64,000 bases of DNA from Novosphingobium sp. 18050 (lineage in GTDB: Bacteria; Pseudomonadota; Alphaproteobacteria; Sphingomonadales; Sphingomonadaceae). This document shows, piece by piece, positions 52,202 through 61,394 of the stretch. Position numbers and translations under genes: made by a program. Where the stretch lies: NCBI RefSeq assembly GCF_902706195.1, contig NZ_CACSJO010000019.1:37002-101001 (forward strand), written 5' to 3'. The notes beneath the pieces are model-generated. The model had not been told where the DNA came from and made no database searches. It saw only the letters and a list, made by a program, of their open reading frames with translations. How positions within the stretch are numbered: the stretch's first letter is position 1; every line of letters starts with the position of its first letter.

Positions 52202-52390
52202 GCGATAAGGCCTTTCCTGCCCCGTGATTGCGCCTTACCTAGGGCGCACGGCAAGGCGGGACAACAGGCAGCATCAGCCTGAAACCGGCGACTGCCGCAA
52301 GATTTACGGCTGAAGGGCCTGCCTACCGTACGCGCGGAGGCGAACTCGTTTTTCGCACCATGACAACAGTCTATCGGGGGACGTATCGCT

Positions 52391-53773
52391 TTGCGCGGCT
52401 GGATTCTCTTTCAGCATGAACTCGACCCGGCGATCCCGGAAGTGCCCGAGGTGTTCCGTTTCCAGGAAGCGGCGGGGGCGATGGGTATCGAACTGCACGT
52501 CTTCCAGCCGCACCGCTTCGAACTGGTGGTCGGCACCGGGGGCGACTGGTCGATGAAGTATCAGGGCCAGCCGGTGGCGCGGCCCGACTTCGTGATCTGC
52601 CGTACCGGCGCCGAGACCGACTATTTCACGCTGGCCCTGCTGCGCCATATCGAGCGGCGCGGGGTGCGTCTGGTCAACGGCCCGGCGACGATCGAGACGG
52701 TGGCGGATAAACTGCATACCTTGCAGACCCTTAACCGCGCGGGTCTGCCGATCCCCCGCACGATCCTGGGCACCTTCCCGATCGACATCGATCTGGTCGA
52801 GCGGGAACTGGGCTTCCCGGTGATCGTCAAGACACTGAAGGGCACGCGCGGGGCCGGTGTCCTCAAGTGCGAGGATCGCAGCCAGTTCGAGGATCTCGCC
52901 GGCCTGCTTGAAAGCGCAGAGGCCAAGGCGGACTTCATCCTCCAGCATTACGTGCGCGCCAGCCACGGCCGTGACGTGCGCGTGCTGGTGGTGGGCGGCC
53001 GGGTGGTGGCCGCGATGGAGCGGCGCTCGCTGACGGGCGGCTTCAAATCGAACGTCTCTCTGGGCGGAGTCGGGGTCGCCTACAACCCGCCGCAGGAGAT
53101 GGCCGAACTGGCAGTACAGGCCGCCGACGTGCTGGAACTGGACATAACCGGCATCGACATTCTGTTCGACGAGGACGGCTACCGTATCTGCGAGGCCAAT
53201 TCCGCCCCCGGATTTCAGGGCCTGGAACGGGCGACCGGCATGGACGTGCCGACCGCCATTCTCGAATGGGTGGTCTCGACACAGGACGCCGCGCGCGAGC
53301 GTGAGCCGCTACCGGCGGAAAGCACTGCACTGTCCGACATGGTCTTCGGTGGCCGCGCAGGCCTGCGCGCGCTGACCGATCGCAATACCGAGTTCCGCCG
53401 GTTTGCCAGCGCCGTGGGGCTGCGCATGGTCGCGACGGGGATCGGCGCGCTGGTGCAGGCCAGCTTCCCGCGGATGTTGGTGGATCGCCGCAGCCCGGTG
53501 GGAATCGGCCTTCGCTCGCTGTTCGAGGGGCGCGTGGCTTCCGAACTCAACCACCTCGACGACCGCGCGCAGGAGCGCACGCTCATGGTCGTGCTGGCCG
53601 TGGCGATCTGGGCGGCGGTGCTGCCCTGGCTGGTCGGCGCCGAAGCCATCGTCAGCGGGGTCCTCTCGGTGCTGGCGCTGAGCTTCCCGGTCCTGTTCCT
53701 GCTGACAGCGCCGGCGGGCCGTTTCGGCAAGTCGCGGCGAAGGACCGGCGCGCGCAAGGGAGGCGGGGCATGA
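52391..53773 (+). CDS. ATP-grasp (RimK-type) ligase-like protein with C-terminal membrane segment
   Basis: The 460-residue protein has an ATP-grasp core: VNGPATIETVADKLHTLQTL, the P-loop-like VIVKTLKGTRGAGVL, FILQHYVRASHGRDVRVLVV and the metal-binding end ITGIDILFDEDGYRICEANS. This matches RimK-type ligases that add amino acids to a carboxylate. Unusually it continues for about 130 residues with two hydrophobic helices (about 398-445, MVVLAVAIWAAVLPWLV) and a basic tail, so it is probably anchored in the inner membrane. The TTG start has GGGGGA upstream. The stop overlaps the start of a TauE/SafE exporter gene, so the two are coupled. Confidence 0.8.
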   Translation: MRGWILFQHELDPAIPEVPEVFRFQEAAGAMGIELHVFQPHRFELVVGTGGDWSMKYQGQPVARPDFVICRTGAETDYFTLALLRHIERRGVRLVNGPATIETVADKLHTLQTLNRAGLPIPRTILGTFPIDIDLVERELGFPVIVKTLKGTRGAGVLKCEDRSQFEDLAGLLESAEAKADFILQHYVRASHGRDVRVLVVGGRVVAAMERRSLTGGFKSNVSLGGVGVAYNPPQEMAELAVQAADVLELDITGIDILFDEDGYRICEANSAPGFQGLERATGMDVPTAILEWVVSTQDAAREREPLPAESTALSDMVFGGRAGLRALTDRNTEFRRFASAVGLRMVATGIGALVQASFPRMLVDRRSPVGIGLRSLFEGRVASELNHLDDRAQERTLMVVLAVAIWAAVLPWLVGAEAIVSGVLSVLALSFPVLFLLTAPAGRFGKSRRRTGARKGGGA

Positions 53774-54558
53774 TCGATCTTTCGGCGATCCCCTGGGCGG
53801 ACCTTGCCCCCTTCATCATCGCGGGGTTTCTGGCCCAGCTGGTCGACAGCGCACTGGGCATGGCCTTCGGGGTAATAGCCAATTCGCTGCTGGTGGTGCT
53901 CGGCCTGCCGCCGGCGACGGCGTCCTCGGTCACCCATACCGTGGAAAGTTTCACCAGCGGCGTCTCGGGCATTTCCCACGCGCTGCAGCGCAACGTCGAC
54001 TGGCCACTGTTCGCGCGTCTCGTCGTCCCCGGCATTGCCGGCGGCCTGACCGGGGTATGGGCGCTGACGCACCTGCATCTCGATTTCGTACGCCCGGTAG
54101 TGCTGGTCTATCTGGCGGCAGTGGGGATTTATCTCATCTGGCGCGGGGCACGGCGGGCGCAGGCCTATCGGCGGATGCGCATGGTCGGCCCGCTGGGGCT
54201 GGTGGCGGGCTTCCTCGATTCGTTCGGGGGGGCCTGGGGGCCGGTGACGACAGGCAGTTTGATCGCGCAGGGGATGACCCCCCGCATGGCGGTGGGCACG
54301 GTCAACGCCGCCGAGTTCTTCGTCTCGGTTACCGTGCTTTCGGCCTTCATCGGTTCGCTGGGCCTGCAGTCCTTTGCGCTTGCCGCTGCGGGGCTACTGA
54401 TCGGCGGCGTGGTCGCCGCGCCGCTGGGAGCGCTGGTGACGCGCCGCGCCTCGAGCAGAAACATGACGCAGTGGGTCGGCGGCGTTCTGATCGTGGTCGC
54501 GCTTTGGGGCCTCATCTCGCTGACGCTTGCGCCGGGGCCGCTGTTCTTCCGTATGTGA
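53770..54558 (+). CDS. TauE/SafE family sulfite/anion exporter-like membrane protein
   Basis: The 262-residue protein has about eight membrane helices and the TauE/SafE repeat motifs GFLAQLVDSALGMAFGV (first half) and GFLDSFGGAWGPVTTGSL (second half). Members export sulfite, sulfoacetate or other organic anions. The ATG overlaps the stop of the ATP-grasp gene (ATGA), so the pair forms an operon and the exporter may carry the ligase product or substrate. The exported species cannot be read from sequence. Confidence 0.88.
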   Translation: MIDLSAIPWADLAPFIIAGFLAQLVDSALGMAFGVIANSLLVVLGLPPATASSVTHTVESFTSGVSGISHALQRNVDWPLFARLVVPGIAGGLTGVWALTHLHLDFVRPVVLVYLAAVGIYLIWRGARRAQAYRRMRMVGPLGLVAGFLDSFGGAWGPVTTGSLIAQGMTPRMAVGTVNAAEFFVSVTVLSAFIGSLGLQSFALAAAGLLIGGVVAAPLGALVTRRASSRNMTQWVGGVLIVVALWGLISLTLAPGPLFFRM

Positions 54559-54564
54559 TCGGCG

Positions 54565-55665
54565 TCAGGCTGCGGTGGTTGGGGTGATGCGGGTCAACCT
54601 GCCTCCGCTCAGCACTTTCGTCGCGCCCGGGGCTACCCGGATCAGGCCCTGCGCAATCGCGATCACGGCGGCCAGGATCAGGAACGGCTGGGCCAGCAGG
54701 TAGACCGGATAAAGCGGCGAGCCGAGCTTTCCGGTCAGCTTGCCGACCAGCGGTCCGAACAGCCACAGCAGGATGAGGTGAGCGCAGAAGTAGAAGAACA
54801 TGTAGGGCTCGATCCGCTGGAGGACCGGCGCCGCGCGGCTTGCGGCCAGTTCCCAGGCAAGGCGCCAGACGGCGATCGAGGCAGCGACGCGCGTGGCAAG
54901 GTCCAGTGCGGCGGTCGAGCCATCATCGAAGGGCCGCGCATCGCCGAGCGAAACGTACAGATGCAGCGGCATCAGCACCGCGAAGGGCAGGGCGGCCAGC
55001 ACCAGCGGCGCGAAGGCGATACGCTCGGCAAGGCCGTTGCGGCGGGCGATGACGCCGATGGTGAAGAACATCAGGATCGAGGGGCGCAGCATCACCGGCG
55101 GACCTATGCCGGCGATATGGCAGGCCCCTGCGGCGAGCGCCAGCAGCGCCAGCGCCCATGTCGGCAGGCGTATCAACAGCGGGGCCAGCACCATGCAGAC
55201 GAAGAGGTCGCGCAGGAACGGCATCTGCACGTCGATGTCCGGCGGGCGGGTGAGGATCAGCGTCTCCTCCACCACCCAGCGCAGCGATTGCGGCACGGGC
55301 GCAGCCAGGCCCAGAAGCCACGCCGCGCCCGATACGAGGATAATCGCCAGCACATTCCACAGCGCCATCGGCAGCAGGATAGTGCGGGCCTTGCGGGGGA
55401 TGTGCGAGCGCCAGTCCTGGGTACGGCTCGATCCTGCGACCAGCCAGCCGGAAATGAGGCCCAGCAAGGGCACGGCGCTGCGGCCGAACACTTCCATCAG
55501 CACCCAGCGCAATATTTCCTGAGGGGTGCCCCGGGCCAGTTCGAGACTGTATCCGTCGAGGCCAGTCCAGGCATGGACGTAGACGACACCGGTTATGCAG
55601 ATGACACGGGCAACGCGGATCGCATCGGATCGGCGGCGCGCTTCGGCGCTCATCGGTTCAGGCAA
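54565..55665 (-). CDS. Acyltransferase family 3 membrane protein
   Basis: The 366-residue protein has about ten membrane helices and the family features RVARVICITGVVYVHAW with the conserved His at the start, GRSAVPLLGLISGWLV, and FYFCAHLILLWLF late. Acyltransferase-3 proteins add acetyl or succinyl groups to cell-surface glycans or lipids at the inner membrane. The substrate is unknown. It converges on the TauE/SafE gene (6 bases between stops). The 153-base gap to ribE holds no gene. Confidence 0.82.
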   Translation of the reverse strand: MPEPMSAEARRRSDAIRVARVICITGVVYVHAWTGLDGYSLELARGTPQEILRWVLMEVFGRSAVPLLGLISGWLVAGSSRTQDWRSHIPRKARTILLPMALWNVLAIILVSGAAWLLGLAAPVPQSLRWVVEETLILTRPPDIDVQMPFLRDLFVCMVLAPLLIRLPTWALALLALAAGACHIAGIGPPVMLRPSILMFFTIGVIARRNGLAERIAFAPLVLAALPFAVLMPLHLYVSLGDARPFDDGSTAALDLATRVAASIAVWRLAWELAASRAAPVLQRIEPYMFFYFCAHLILLWLFGPLVGKLTGKLGSPLYPVYLLAQPFLILAAVIAIAQGLIRVAPGATKVLSGGRLTRITPTTAA

Positions 55666-55818
55666 GCGGTATCCCGCGCATTATTTTCCCTCTTCCAGTT
55701 ATCTCTTCGCAACACCCGAAGTTCGCCGGGGTTGCCACGCCTCTGCCATGAAACGGACGGTAGGCGCGACGGGATGGTTGGAGAATGCGCCTGAAAGGAA
55801 ATGAAATTCCGACTTACC

Positions 55819-56436
55819 TCACGCGCGCAGCGACTGCATCCGCTGGAGGTAGCGGGCCAGCACGTCGATCTCCAGGTTCACCCCGTCACCTTCGCGCATC
55901 GCGCCGATGGTGGTGACTTCGGCGGTGTGCGGGATGATGTTTAGCGTAAAATGGCAGGTGCCGTCGGCCTCGTCGCTCACTTCGTTCACCGTCAGCGAGA
56001 TGCCGTCCACGGTGATCGAGCCTTTGGGGGCGAGGTAAGGCGCCAGTTCCTTCGGCGCGGCGATCACGAAGCGGTGCGAATCGCCCACGGGTTCGATGCT
56101 CACCACGGCGCCCACGCCGTCGACATGGCCGGTGACGATGTGACCGCCCAGCTCGTCGCCCAGCTTCAGTGCGGGTTCGAGGTTGAGGTGGCGGCCCTGC
56201 TGCCAGCGCGCCGGCACCGTGCGGGCGACCGATTCGCCCGAGATGTCGACCGCGAACCATGCATCGCCGGCCGTGCCGCCCTTGTCGACAACGGTGAGGC
56301 ACACGCCCGAGCAGGCGATCGAGGCGCCCATGGCGATGCCCGCCGGATCGAACGGGCAGGCAATGACGGCGCGCAGGTCGCCGGCTTGGCGGGCTTCGCG
56401 AATGGTGCCGACGGCAGTGACGATTCCGGTGAACAT
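55819..56436 (-). CDS. ribE: Riboflavin synthase, alpha chain
   Basis: The 205-residue protein has the two lumazine-binding barrels of riboflavin synthase. The first begins MFTGIVTAVGTI and has IACSGVCLTVVD, and the second has GHIVTGHVDGVGAV and ITVDGISLTVNEV. It dismutates two 6,7-dimethyl-8-ribityllumazine molecules to riboflavin, the last step of the pathway. The start at 56436 lies just after the ribD stop, so both are in one operon. The product supplies the FMN and FAD that the flavin proteins elsewhere in the window need. Confidence 0.92.
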   Translation of the reverse strand: MFTGIVTAVGTIREARQAGDLRAVIACPFDPAGIAMGASIACSGVCLTVVDKGGTAGDAWFAVDISGESVARTVPARWQQGRHLNLEPALKLGDELGGHIVTGHVDGVGAVVSIEPVGDSHRFVIAAPKELAPYLAPKGSITVDGISLTVNEVSDEADGTCHFTLNIIPHTAEVTTIGAMREGDGVNLEIDVLARYLQRMQSLRA

Positions 56437-56440
56437 GGGT

Positions 56441-57427
56441 CTAGCTTTCCGAGGGGCTGTCGGTGGAATTTCGCGCGTCGTAGACTTCGAGCGTGTCGCT
56501 GCCAAGCTGGCGGCGCTCGGTAAGGCGCCATTGGCCATGGGCGTGGGCCAGTGCGGACAGGCCGAAGTCGCCCAGCGCAGGGCGGCCGCCCAGCAGGACC
56601 GGGGCACGGTAGATCAGCAGCCGGTGGACAAGTCCGGCGGCAAGGAAGGCAGTCGCCGTCTTCGCCCCGCCTTCGACGAAAAGGTGCAGCACGCCCTCCA
56701 TCCGTGAGATGTCCTCGGGAGAGGACAGGGCGTGCCAGCCCTCGGGCACCGGGCCGCGTGTCAGGACCCAGCGCTGCGGGCTGCGGTCTTCCAGCCCCGG
56801 CAGGCGCACGTCGAGGCGGGGATTGTCGGCGCGCAGGGTGCCGCCGCCGACAAGAATCGCATCCGAACGGGCGCGCATCGCATGGGTATGGGCGCGGGCC
56901 TGCGCTCCGGTGATCCACTGGCTCTCGCCGCTCGCCAGGGCGATGCAGCCGTCGAGCGATAGAGCGAGTTTCAGGGTGACCTCGGGCCGCGCCAGCCGCT
57001 TGGAGGTAAGGTAGCCGGAAAGGCTGCGCGCGCAGGCGGATGAGGGCAGGAAATCGGCGGCGACCCCGGCCTCGCGGATACGCGCGATACCGGCGCCCGA
57101 AGTGCGCGGATCGGGGTCCATGCAGCCGATGACGACGCGGGCAAGGCCTGACGCGCTTACCAGGTCGGCGCAGGCGGGCCCGCGCGCCGAGCGGTGGGCG
57201 CAGGGCTCCAGCGTAACGTAAAGCGTCGCGCCCCTGGCGGCTTCACCGGCGGCAGCCAGCGCCATGGCTTCGGCATGAGGGCGTCCGCCTGCCTGCGTCC
57301 AGCCGCGCGCCACGACGCGGCCACCCCGGACCACGATCGCGCCGACGCCCGGATTGGGCCGGCTGAGCGGGCGTGCGCGTGCGGCCAGCGCGGCGGCCGC
57401 CGCGAGCCAGCGCGCGTCTTCCCTCAC
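56441..57427 (-). CDS. ribD: Bifunctional riboflavin deaminase/reductase
   Basis: The 328-residue protein has an N-terminal cytidine-deaminase-type zinc domain (HAE in GGRPHAEAMA and EPCAHRSARGPAC) and a C-terminal reductase (LKLALSLDGCIALASGESQW, DAILVGGGTLRADNP, VEGGAKTATAFL). It catalyses the second and third steps of riboflavin synthesis. The GTG at 57427 overlaps the upstream stop (GTGA). It is followed directly by ribE; no FMN riboswitch is evident at the start of this group. Confidence 0.92.
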   Translation of the reverse strand: MREDARWLAAAAALAARARPLSRPNPGVGAIVVRGGRVVARGWTQAGGRPHAEAMALAAAGEAARGATLYVTLEPCAHRSARGPACADLVSASGLARVVIGCMDPDPRTSGAGIARIREAGVAADFLPSSACARSLSGYLTSKRLARPEVTLKLALSLDGCIALASGESQWITGAQARAHTHAMRARSDAILVGGGTLRADNPRLDVRLPGLEDRSPQRWVLTRGPVPEGWHALSSPEDISRMEGVLHLFVEGGAKTATAFLAAGLVHRLLIYRAPVLLGGRPALGDFGLSALAHAHGQWRLTERRQLGSDTLEVYDARNSTDSPSES

Positions 57428-57915
57428 TGGCCGGCAGGTTCCGGCGAAAGTTTCGGATTGGCGATGCCCGAGCGCTTGAGGGTAGCCTCGACGCGTTCGC
57501 GCTCGGCCTTGTCCCTTGCGGCGTCTTCGGCATCGGCTTCGCGGGCGATCTTGTCGACGTCGATGCCGGACATGCGCCCGATGGTCTTGTACATCTCGCG
57601 CACGTCCTTGTCGCGGCGAGCCATCTCGCGGGCCCAGGCTTCCTTGTTCTTCTGGTTGGCGAGGTTCTCTTCCATGATCTGCGCATCCGTGCGGTGCGCC
57701 TTGAACACGGAGATATAGGTGACCTTGGGCGGCAGGTGCGGGGCTTTGCCTTCCTGCGTGCTCATCAGGTAGAACACGCCGAATGTGCAGGCCGCGGAAA
57801 CGGCGGCGATGCGCCAGCGGTTGGCGCCCGCCTGCTTCCACACTTGCACGAAATCCCCAACCATGCCGGTGGGGTTGACGTCTTTCCAGATTCCGGAGCG
57901 TTTGAACGGGGACAT
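57424..57915 (-). CDS. Unknown protein with one membrane helix
   Basis: The 163-residue product has an N-terminal cytosolic part, a membrane helix (about 36-52, IAAVSAACTFGVFYLM) and a highly charged helical C-terminal half (QIMEENLANQKNKEAWAREM and onwards) that may form a coiled coil. Such short single-helix proteins just upstream of ribD are seen in related genomes by my recollection, but I do not recognise a family. It lies between the YgjP-type gene and ribD, overlapping ribD by 4 bases. The function is unknown. Confidence 0.65.
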   Translation of the reverse strand: MSPFKRSGIWKDVNPTGMVGDFVQVWKQAGANRWRIAAVSAACTFGVFYLMSTQEGKAPHLPPKVTYISVFKAHRTDAQIMEENLANQKNKEAWAREMARRDKDVREMYKTIGRMSGIDVDKIAREADAEDAARDKAERERVEATLKRSGIANPKLSPEPAGQ

Positions 57916-57947
57916 GGGCGCTATCTAGTCCCTAACCGCACCTAAAT

Positions 57948-58673
57948 CTACCCGAACGGCACATAGAGCGTGCGGCCGTGCGCCTTCAGCCAGCGATTGG
58001 CCTCATGCACCGAGCCTTCGAAGATCGTCTTGAGACAGTGGTGGAACGCCGGCGAGTGATCGAAATGGACGAGATGCGCGACCTCGTGCGCGACCACCGA
58101 TCGGCGCACCATGTCCGGTGCCATGACCAGTCGCCAGTTGATGCGGATCGAGCCGTCATGCGCGCAAGACCCCCAGCGGCGCTGCGCGCTCGACAGGCCC
58201 AGGGCCGGGCAGGGCTGTTGGGCACGCTCGCAATATTCGGCGAGATCGGCGGCGAGCAGTACGCGCCCCTCGGCCTGGAGCCAGCGGGCGAGGCGCTGGC
58301 TGAGCGAATCGGGCGGGCCGCCTACGCGCAGCTCTCCCGGAGCCACGACCGGGCGGCGCGGGGCAAGCGGGTCATGGACGATGGCCAGCGTTTCTCCCCG
58401 AAAGACCAGCGTCGCGCCGTCTGCCACCGGATTGGCGCTGGGCAGAGCTTCAAGCTGCCGGACCAGCCAGTCGCGGCGGCTTTGCGCGAATGTGAGGGCC
58501 TCTGCGGTACGGGTCCAGTGCGGGATCGAGATGCGCACTTCGCTGCCATCGGGGGCGAGGCGCATGGTCATGCGGCGTGCGCGTTCCAGCCGGCGAATCA
58601 CCACCGGCAAATGCCGCCCCGCGACTTCGACGACCGGCTCCTCCTTGGGGTCGCGCCGCAGCCAGTCGAGCAT
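57948..58673 (-). CDS. YgjP/SprT-type M48-like metallopeptidase (DUF45)
   Basis: The 241-residue protein has the zinc motif HEVAHLVHFDHSPAFH, that is HExxH with a further His of HSPxFH, and the preceding RWGSCAHDGSIRINWRL segment that typifies the YgjP/DUF45 group. The N-terminus is basic and binds no obvious partner. Members are cytosolic metallopeptidase-like proteins with few assigned functions. It is 5 bases past the YcgN gene on the same strand, in a six-gene leftward series. Confidence 0.87.
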   Translation of the reverse strand: MLDWLRRDPKEEPVVEVAGRHLPVVIRRLERARRMTMRLAPDGSEVRISIPHWTRTAEALTFAQSRRDWLVRQLEALPSANPVADGATLVFRGETLAIVHDPLAPRRPVVAPGELRVGGPPDSLSQRLARWLQAEGRVLLAADLAEYCERAQQPCPALGLSSAQRRWGSCAHDGSIRINWRLVMAPDMVRRSVVAHEVAHLVHFDHSPAFHHCLKTIFEGSVHEANRWLKAHGRTLYVPFG

Positions 58674-58678
58674 TGCGG

Positions 58679-59203
58679 CTAGTCCTTCCGCCCCGGAGGC
58701 AGGACCGCCCAGGGGGCGTTGCCCTCATCACCGTCGTCGTCGAAGTCGCCGTCATCGCCGTAGGGCCAGACGATGTGGTTCTCCAGCGGACCGGCCACGT
58801 TCTCTGAGATGACCTTTCCGGCCACCGACATGCCGGCGCGGTGCACCGCATCGCGGTCCCCGCTCACAAGGTAGTGCCATTCCGGCAGCGGGTCGCCGTC
58901 GGCGCGCAGACGGTAGGCGCAGCTGGGCGGGAGCCAGGCGAGCGAGCCTGCCGTCTCCGGCGTCAGCTTCATGCAGTCGGGCACGAACTTGCGGCGGTTG
59001 GGATAGTCGCTGCACTGCGCGGTCTTGAGGTTGAGCAGCTTGCAGGCGACGTTGGTGTGGTAGATCTCGCCGGTGTCCTCGTCTTCCACCTTGTGCAGGC
59101 AGCACTGGCCGCAGCCGTCGCACAGCGCTTCCCACTCGTCGCGGGTGAGCTGGTCGAGAGGGCGCTCCCAGAAGGGCCGGGCGGAGGGTTTCGGCGCGTT
59201 CAC
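58679..59203 (-). CDS. YcgN/YkgJ family cysteine-cluster protein
   Basis: The 174-residue protein begins with WEALCDGCGQCCLHKVEDE. Together with the later NVACKLLNLKTAQCSDYPNR and VPDCMKLTPE segments, this provides the cysteine cluster of the YkgJ/YcgN (UPF0260) family. The cysteines are probably metal or iron-sulfur ligands. Its role is not established. The GTG start overlaps the SCO gene stop (GTGA), so it is coupled to a copper-handling gene. The C-terminus is acidic (GDDGDFDDDGDEG). Confidence 0.88.
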   Translation of the reverse strand: MNAPKPSARPFWERPLDQLTRDEWEALCDGCGQCCLHKVEDEDTGEIYHTNVACKLLNLKTAQCSDYPNRRKFVPDCMKLTPETAGSLAWLPPSCAYRLRADGDPLPEWHYLVSGDRDAVHRAGMSVAGKVISENVAGPLENHIVWPYGDDGDFDDDGDEGNAPWAVLPPGRKD

Positions 59204-59817
59204 TTAACCCACTTGGCGAGTTCGGCCGAGACGTCCTCGGGGCCCTTGTCGATCGGCAGCATGGCGATGGGCTTGCCGTCTGGGTCCATCAGGAAGGCGA
59301 TGCGGCTGTGGTCCATCAGGTATCCGCCGGGCGTTTCCTCGCCCTTCTTGTAATAGGAGGCGAAGGCCTTGGCCGCCTTGTCTACCTGCGCCGGGCTGCC
59401 GGTGAGGCCGAGCAGGCGCGGCCCGAAGGCGGCGGTCCATTCGCCGACCACCTGCGGCGTATCGCGCGCGGGATCGATCGTGATGAAGATCGGCTGGACC
59501 TTGGCGGCCTGTGCTGCGTGGGCCTTTTCGAACAGCGAGAAGCCGCGCATCATCGCCTGCACGTCGAGCGGGCAGGCATCGGGGCAGAAGGTATAGCCGA
59601 AGTAGACGATCCGCCAGCGGCCCTTGAACTGGTCCCAGGTCACGGTTTTGCCGTCCTTGTCGACGAGCGTGAAGGGCCCGCCGATGGCGGCGCCCTCCAG
59701 CGGCGGCGCCTCTGCCGAAGACTGCTGCTGGCAGGCGGCAAGGGGCACGGCGAGCGCAAGCCCGAGTGCAAGGAAAGCGAAGCGGCGGAAAAGGTAGGTC
59801 ATGGCGCGCCGGTTCAT
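59200..59817 (-). CDS. SCO1/SenC family copper chaperone, lipoprotein
   Basis: The 205-residue protein has an N-terminal lipoprotein signal (LALAVPLAAC, lipobox Cys at about residue 29) and a thioredoxin-like SCO domain. The copper ligands are C-x3-C in TFCPDACPLD and the later His in YLMDHSR. SCO proteins deliver copper to the CuA site of cytochrome oxidase or control thiol state in the periplasm. It is the first gene of a leftward series of six. The ATG at 59817 gives a normal signal peptide; an internal ATG is at residue 6. Confidence 0.9.
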   Translation of the reverse strand: MNRRAMTYLFRRFAFLALGLALAVPLAACQQQSSAEAPPLEGAAIGGPFTLVDKDGKTVTWDQFKGRWRIVYFGYTFCPDACPLDVQAMMRGFSLFEKAHAAQAAKVQPIFITIDPARDTPQVVGEWTAAFGPRLLGLTGSPAQVDKAAKAFASYYKKGEETPGGYLMDHSRIAFLMDPDGKPIAMLPIDKGPEDVSAELAKWVK

Positions 59818-59894
59818 GACCTGCTAAACGCCGGCATGCAAGGCGCGGGTGGCGGGGCCGTGTCTGAAAATCCTGTGCTTGGAGGAAATTCAAG

Positions 59895-60536
59895 GTGTTG
59901 AAGATTTCGATCCGCGGTGTGGTAGGCCTCTCACGCGCGATCCTGAAGGTTGCCATTCCGGTTTTCGCGGCCAGCCTGCTGATCGCCAGCCCCGCGCGGG
60001 CCGATTTCTCGGAAGGCTACAAGTTCCTCGAAGCGGTGAAGAAGAAGGAAGGCGACAAGGTCGAGGAGGCGCTGATGAAATCCTCCCAGATCGTCAATGC
60101 CAAGGACGTGACCACGGGCGAAACCGCCCTGCACATCGTCACCGCCCGCCGCGACCTGACCTGGCTCAATTATCTCATCGCCAAGGGCGCCAACGTCAAT
60201 GGCGCCGACGACCGTGGCCGCACTGCGCTCGAACTCGCGGTGAACCTGGGCTGGCGCGAAGGTGCGACGGTTCTGCTGGAACAGAAGGCATCGCCGGACC
60301 CCTCGAACGACGCGGGCGAAACGCCGCTGATCTTCGCTGTCCACCGCAAGGATGCGAACATGATGAAGGCGCTGCTCGACGCCGGGGCCAATCCCGACCG
60401 TTCGGACAATTCCGGCCGCAGCGCGCGGGATTATGCCAAGCTCGAAGGGGGCGGCCAGAACCTGCTCACCACGATCGACACTTATGCGAAGAAGAACGTC
60501 AAGTCGGCCAAGCCCGTCTACGGACCGACATTCTGA
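59895..60536 (+). CDS. Exported ankyrin-repeat protein
   Basis: The 213-residue product has a signal peptide (about residues 1-36, ASLLIASPARA) and then about four ankyrin repeats, with consensus segments TGETALHIVTARRDL, RGRTALELAVNLGW and AGETPLIFAVHRKD. It is probably periplasmic and binds another protein. The GTG at 59895 has GGAGGAAAT upstream. It is divergent from the SCO gene and followed 10 bases later by a COQ9-type gene. Confidence 0.85.
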   Translation: MLKISIRGVVGLSRAILKVAIPVFAASLLIASPARADFSEGYKFLEAVKKKEGDKVEEALMKSSQIVNAKDVTTGETALHIVTARRDLTWLNYLIAKGANVNGADDRGRTALELAVNLGWREGATVLLEQKASPDPSNDAGETPLIFAVHRKDANMMKALLDAGANPDRSDNSGRSARDYAKLEGGGQNLLTTIDTYAKKNVKSAKPVYGPTF

Positions 60537-60546
60537 GGCTTTGGTC

Positions 60547-61203
60547 ATGACGCAAGACTCTACCACTCTCGATGAACTGCGCCGCCGTGTGGCACCTGCC
60601 ATTGCCGATGCGGCGGTGTTCGATGGCTGGTCGGCGCAAGCGGTGAAGCAGGCGGCTGTCGCAAGTGGAATCGACCCCGAACTGGCCGCCTTCGCCTTTC
60701 GGGACGGCGCCATGTCGATGATCACGGCATGGATCGACCATGTCGACTGGACCATGGTCGGCGCGGTGACGCCTGCCGCCCTGTCCAACCAGCCGATCCG
60801 CGAACGTATCCGCCGGCTGGTCTGGGCGCGGCTCGAAGCCGTCGCCGGGCGCGAGGAAGCGTTGATCCGCGCGCTCACGATCATGGCGATGCCGCAGAAC
60901 CTTGCCGCTTCGACGCGGCTGGGCTGGCGTAGTGCGGATTCGATGTGGCGGCTGGCCGGTGACAAGGCCACCGATTACAATCACTATACCAAGCGCGCGA
61001 TTCTGGGCAGCATCTACGCCGCCACGCTCCACGTCTTCGCCCGCGACAAGAGCGAGGACAAGGCCGAGACCCGCGCCTTCCTCGACCGCCGCATCCAGGG
61101 CATCATGCGCTTCGAAAAGGCCAAGTCGCAGCTACTGCGCAAGCCGGACGAGCGTTTCAGCGTGACCCGCCTGCTGGGCAGGATGCGCTACCCGGCGCGG
61201 TAA
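60547..61203 (+). CDS. COQ9 family ubiquinone-biosynthesis protein
   Basis: The 218-residue protein has the COQ9 C-terminal domain, with YNHYTKRAILGSIYAAT, and the helical TetR-like fold of the family. COQ9 binds a lipid and helps the hydroxylase COQ7 in ubiquinone synthesis in mitochondria and alphaproteobacteria. The ATG at 60547 is preferred to an upstream in-frame ATG. The gene lies 10 bases after the ankyrin gene. A hairpin follows 11 bases past the stop. Confidence 0.85.
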   Translation: MTQDSTTLDELRRRVAPAIADAAVFDGWSAQAVKQAAVASGIDPELAAFAFRDGAMSMITAWIDHVDWTMVGAVTPAALSNQPIRERIRRLVWARLEAVAGREEALIRALTIMAMPQNLAASTRLGWRSADSMWRLAGDKATDYNHYTKRAILGSIYAATLHVFARDKSEDKAETRAFLDRRIQGIMRFEKAKSQLLRKPDERFSVTRLLGRMRYPAR

Positions 61204-61214
61204 TTCGGCCGGTT

Positions 61215-61236
61215 CCGCCTGCTACCGTGCAGGCGG
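61215..61236 (+). terminator. Hairpin after the COQ9-type gene
   Basis: CCGCCTG (61215-61221) pairs with CAGGCGG (61230-61236) around an 8-base loop. No T tract follows, so termination is only probable. Confidence 0.4.
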
Positions 61237-61394
61237 GCCGCCCGGCTGTCCTCAGCCGCGCCGGGTAGAATGTGAACCTGGGGCGATCGCGCGCCGTGCC
61301 GGCCATGTTTCCCGAATCTTGCGATGCCACAAGCTCACGTTTCAGCTAATGCGATCCAGTTGCAAACGGCGGCGTTATCTGGCAGCGCATCGGC

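Noticed and set aside
55666..55818. Looked for an FMN riboswitch near the rib genes.
   Set aside because: The gap lies downstream of ribE, not upstream, and no riboswitch-like conserved sequence was seen here or before ribD.
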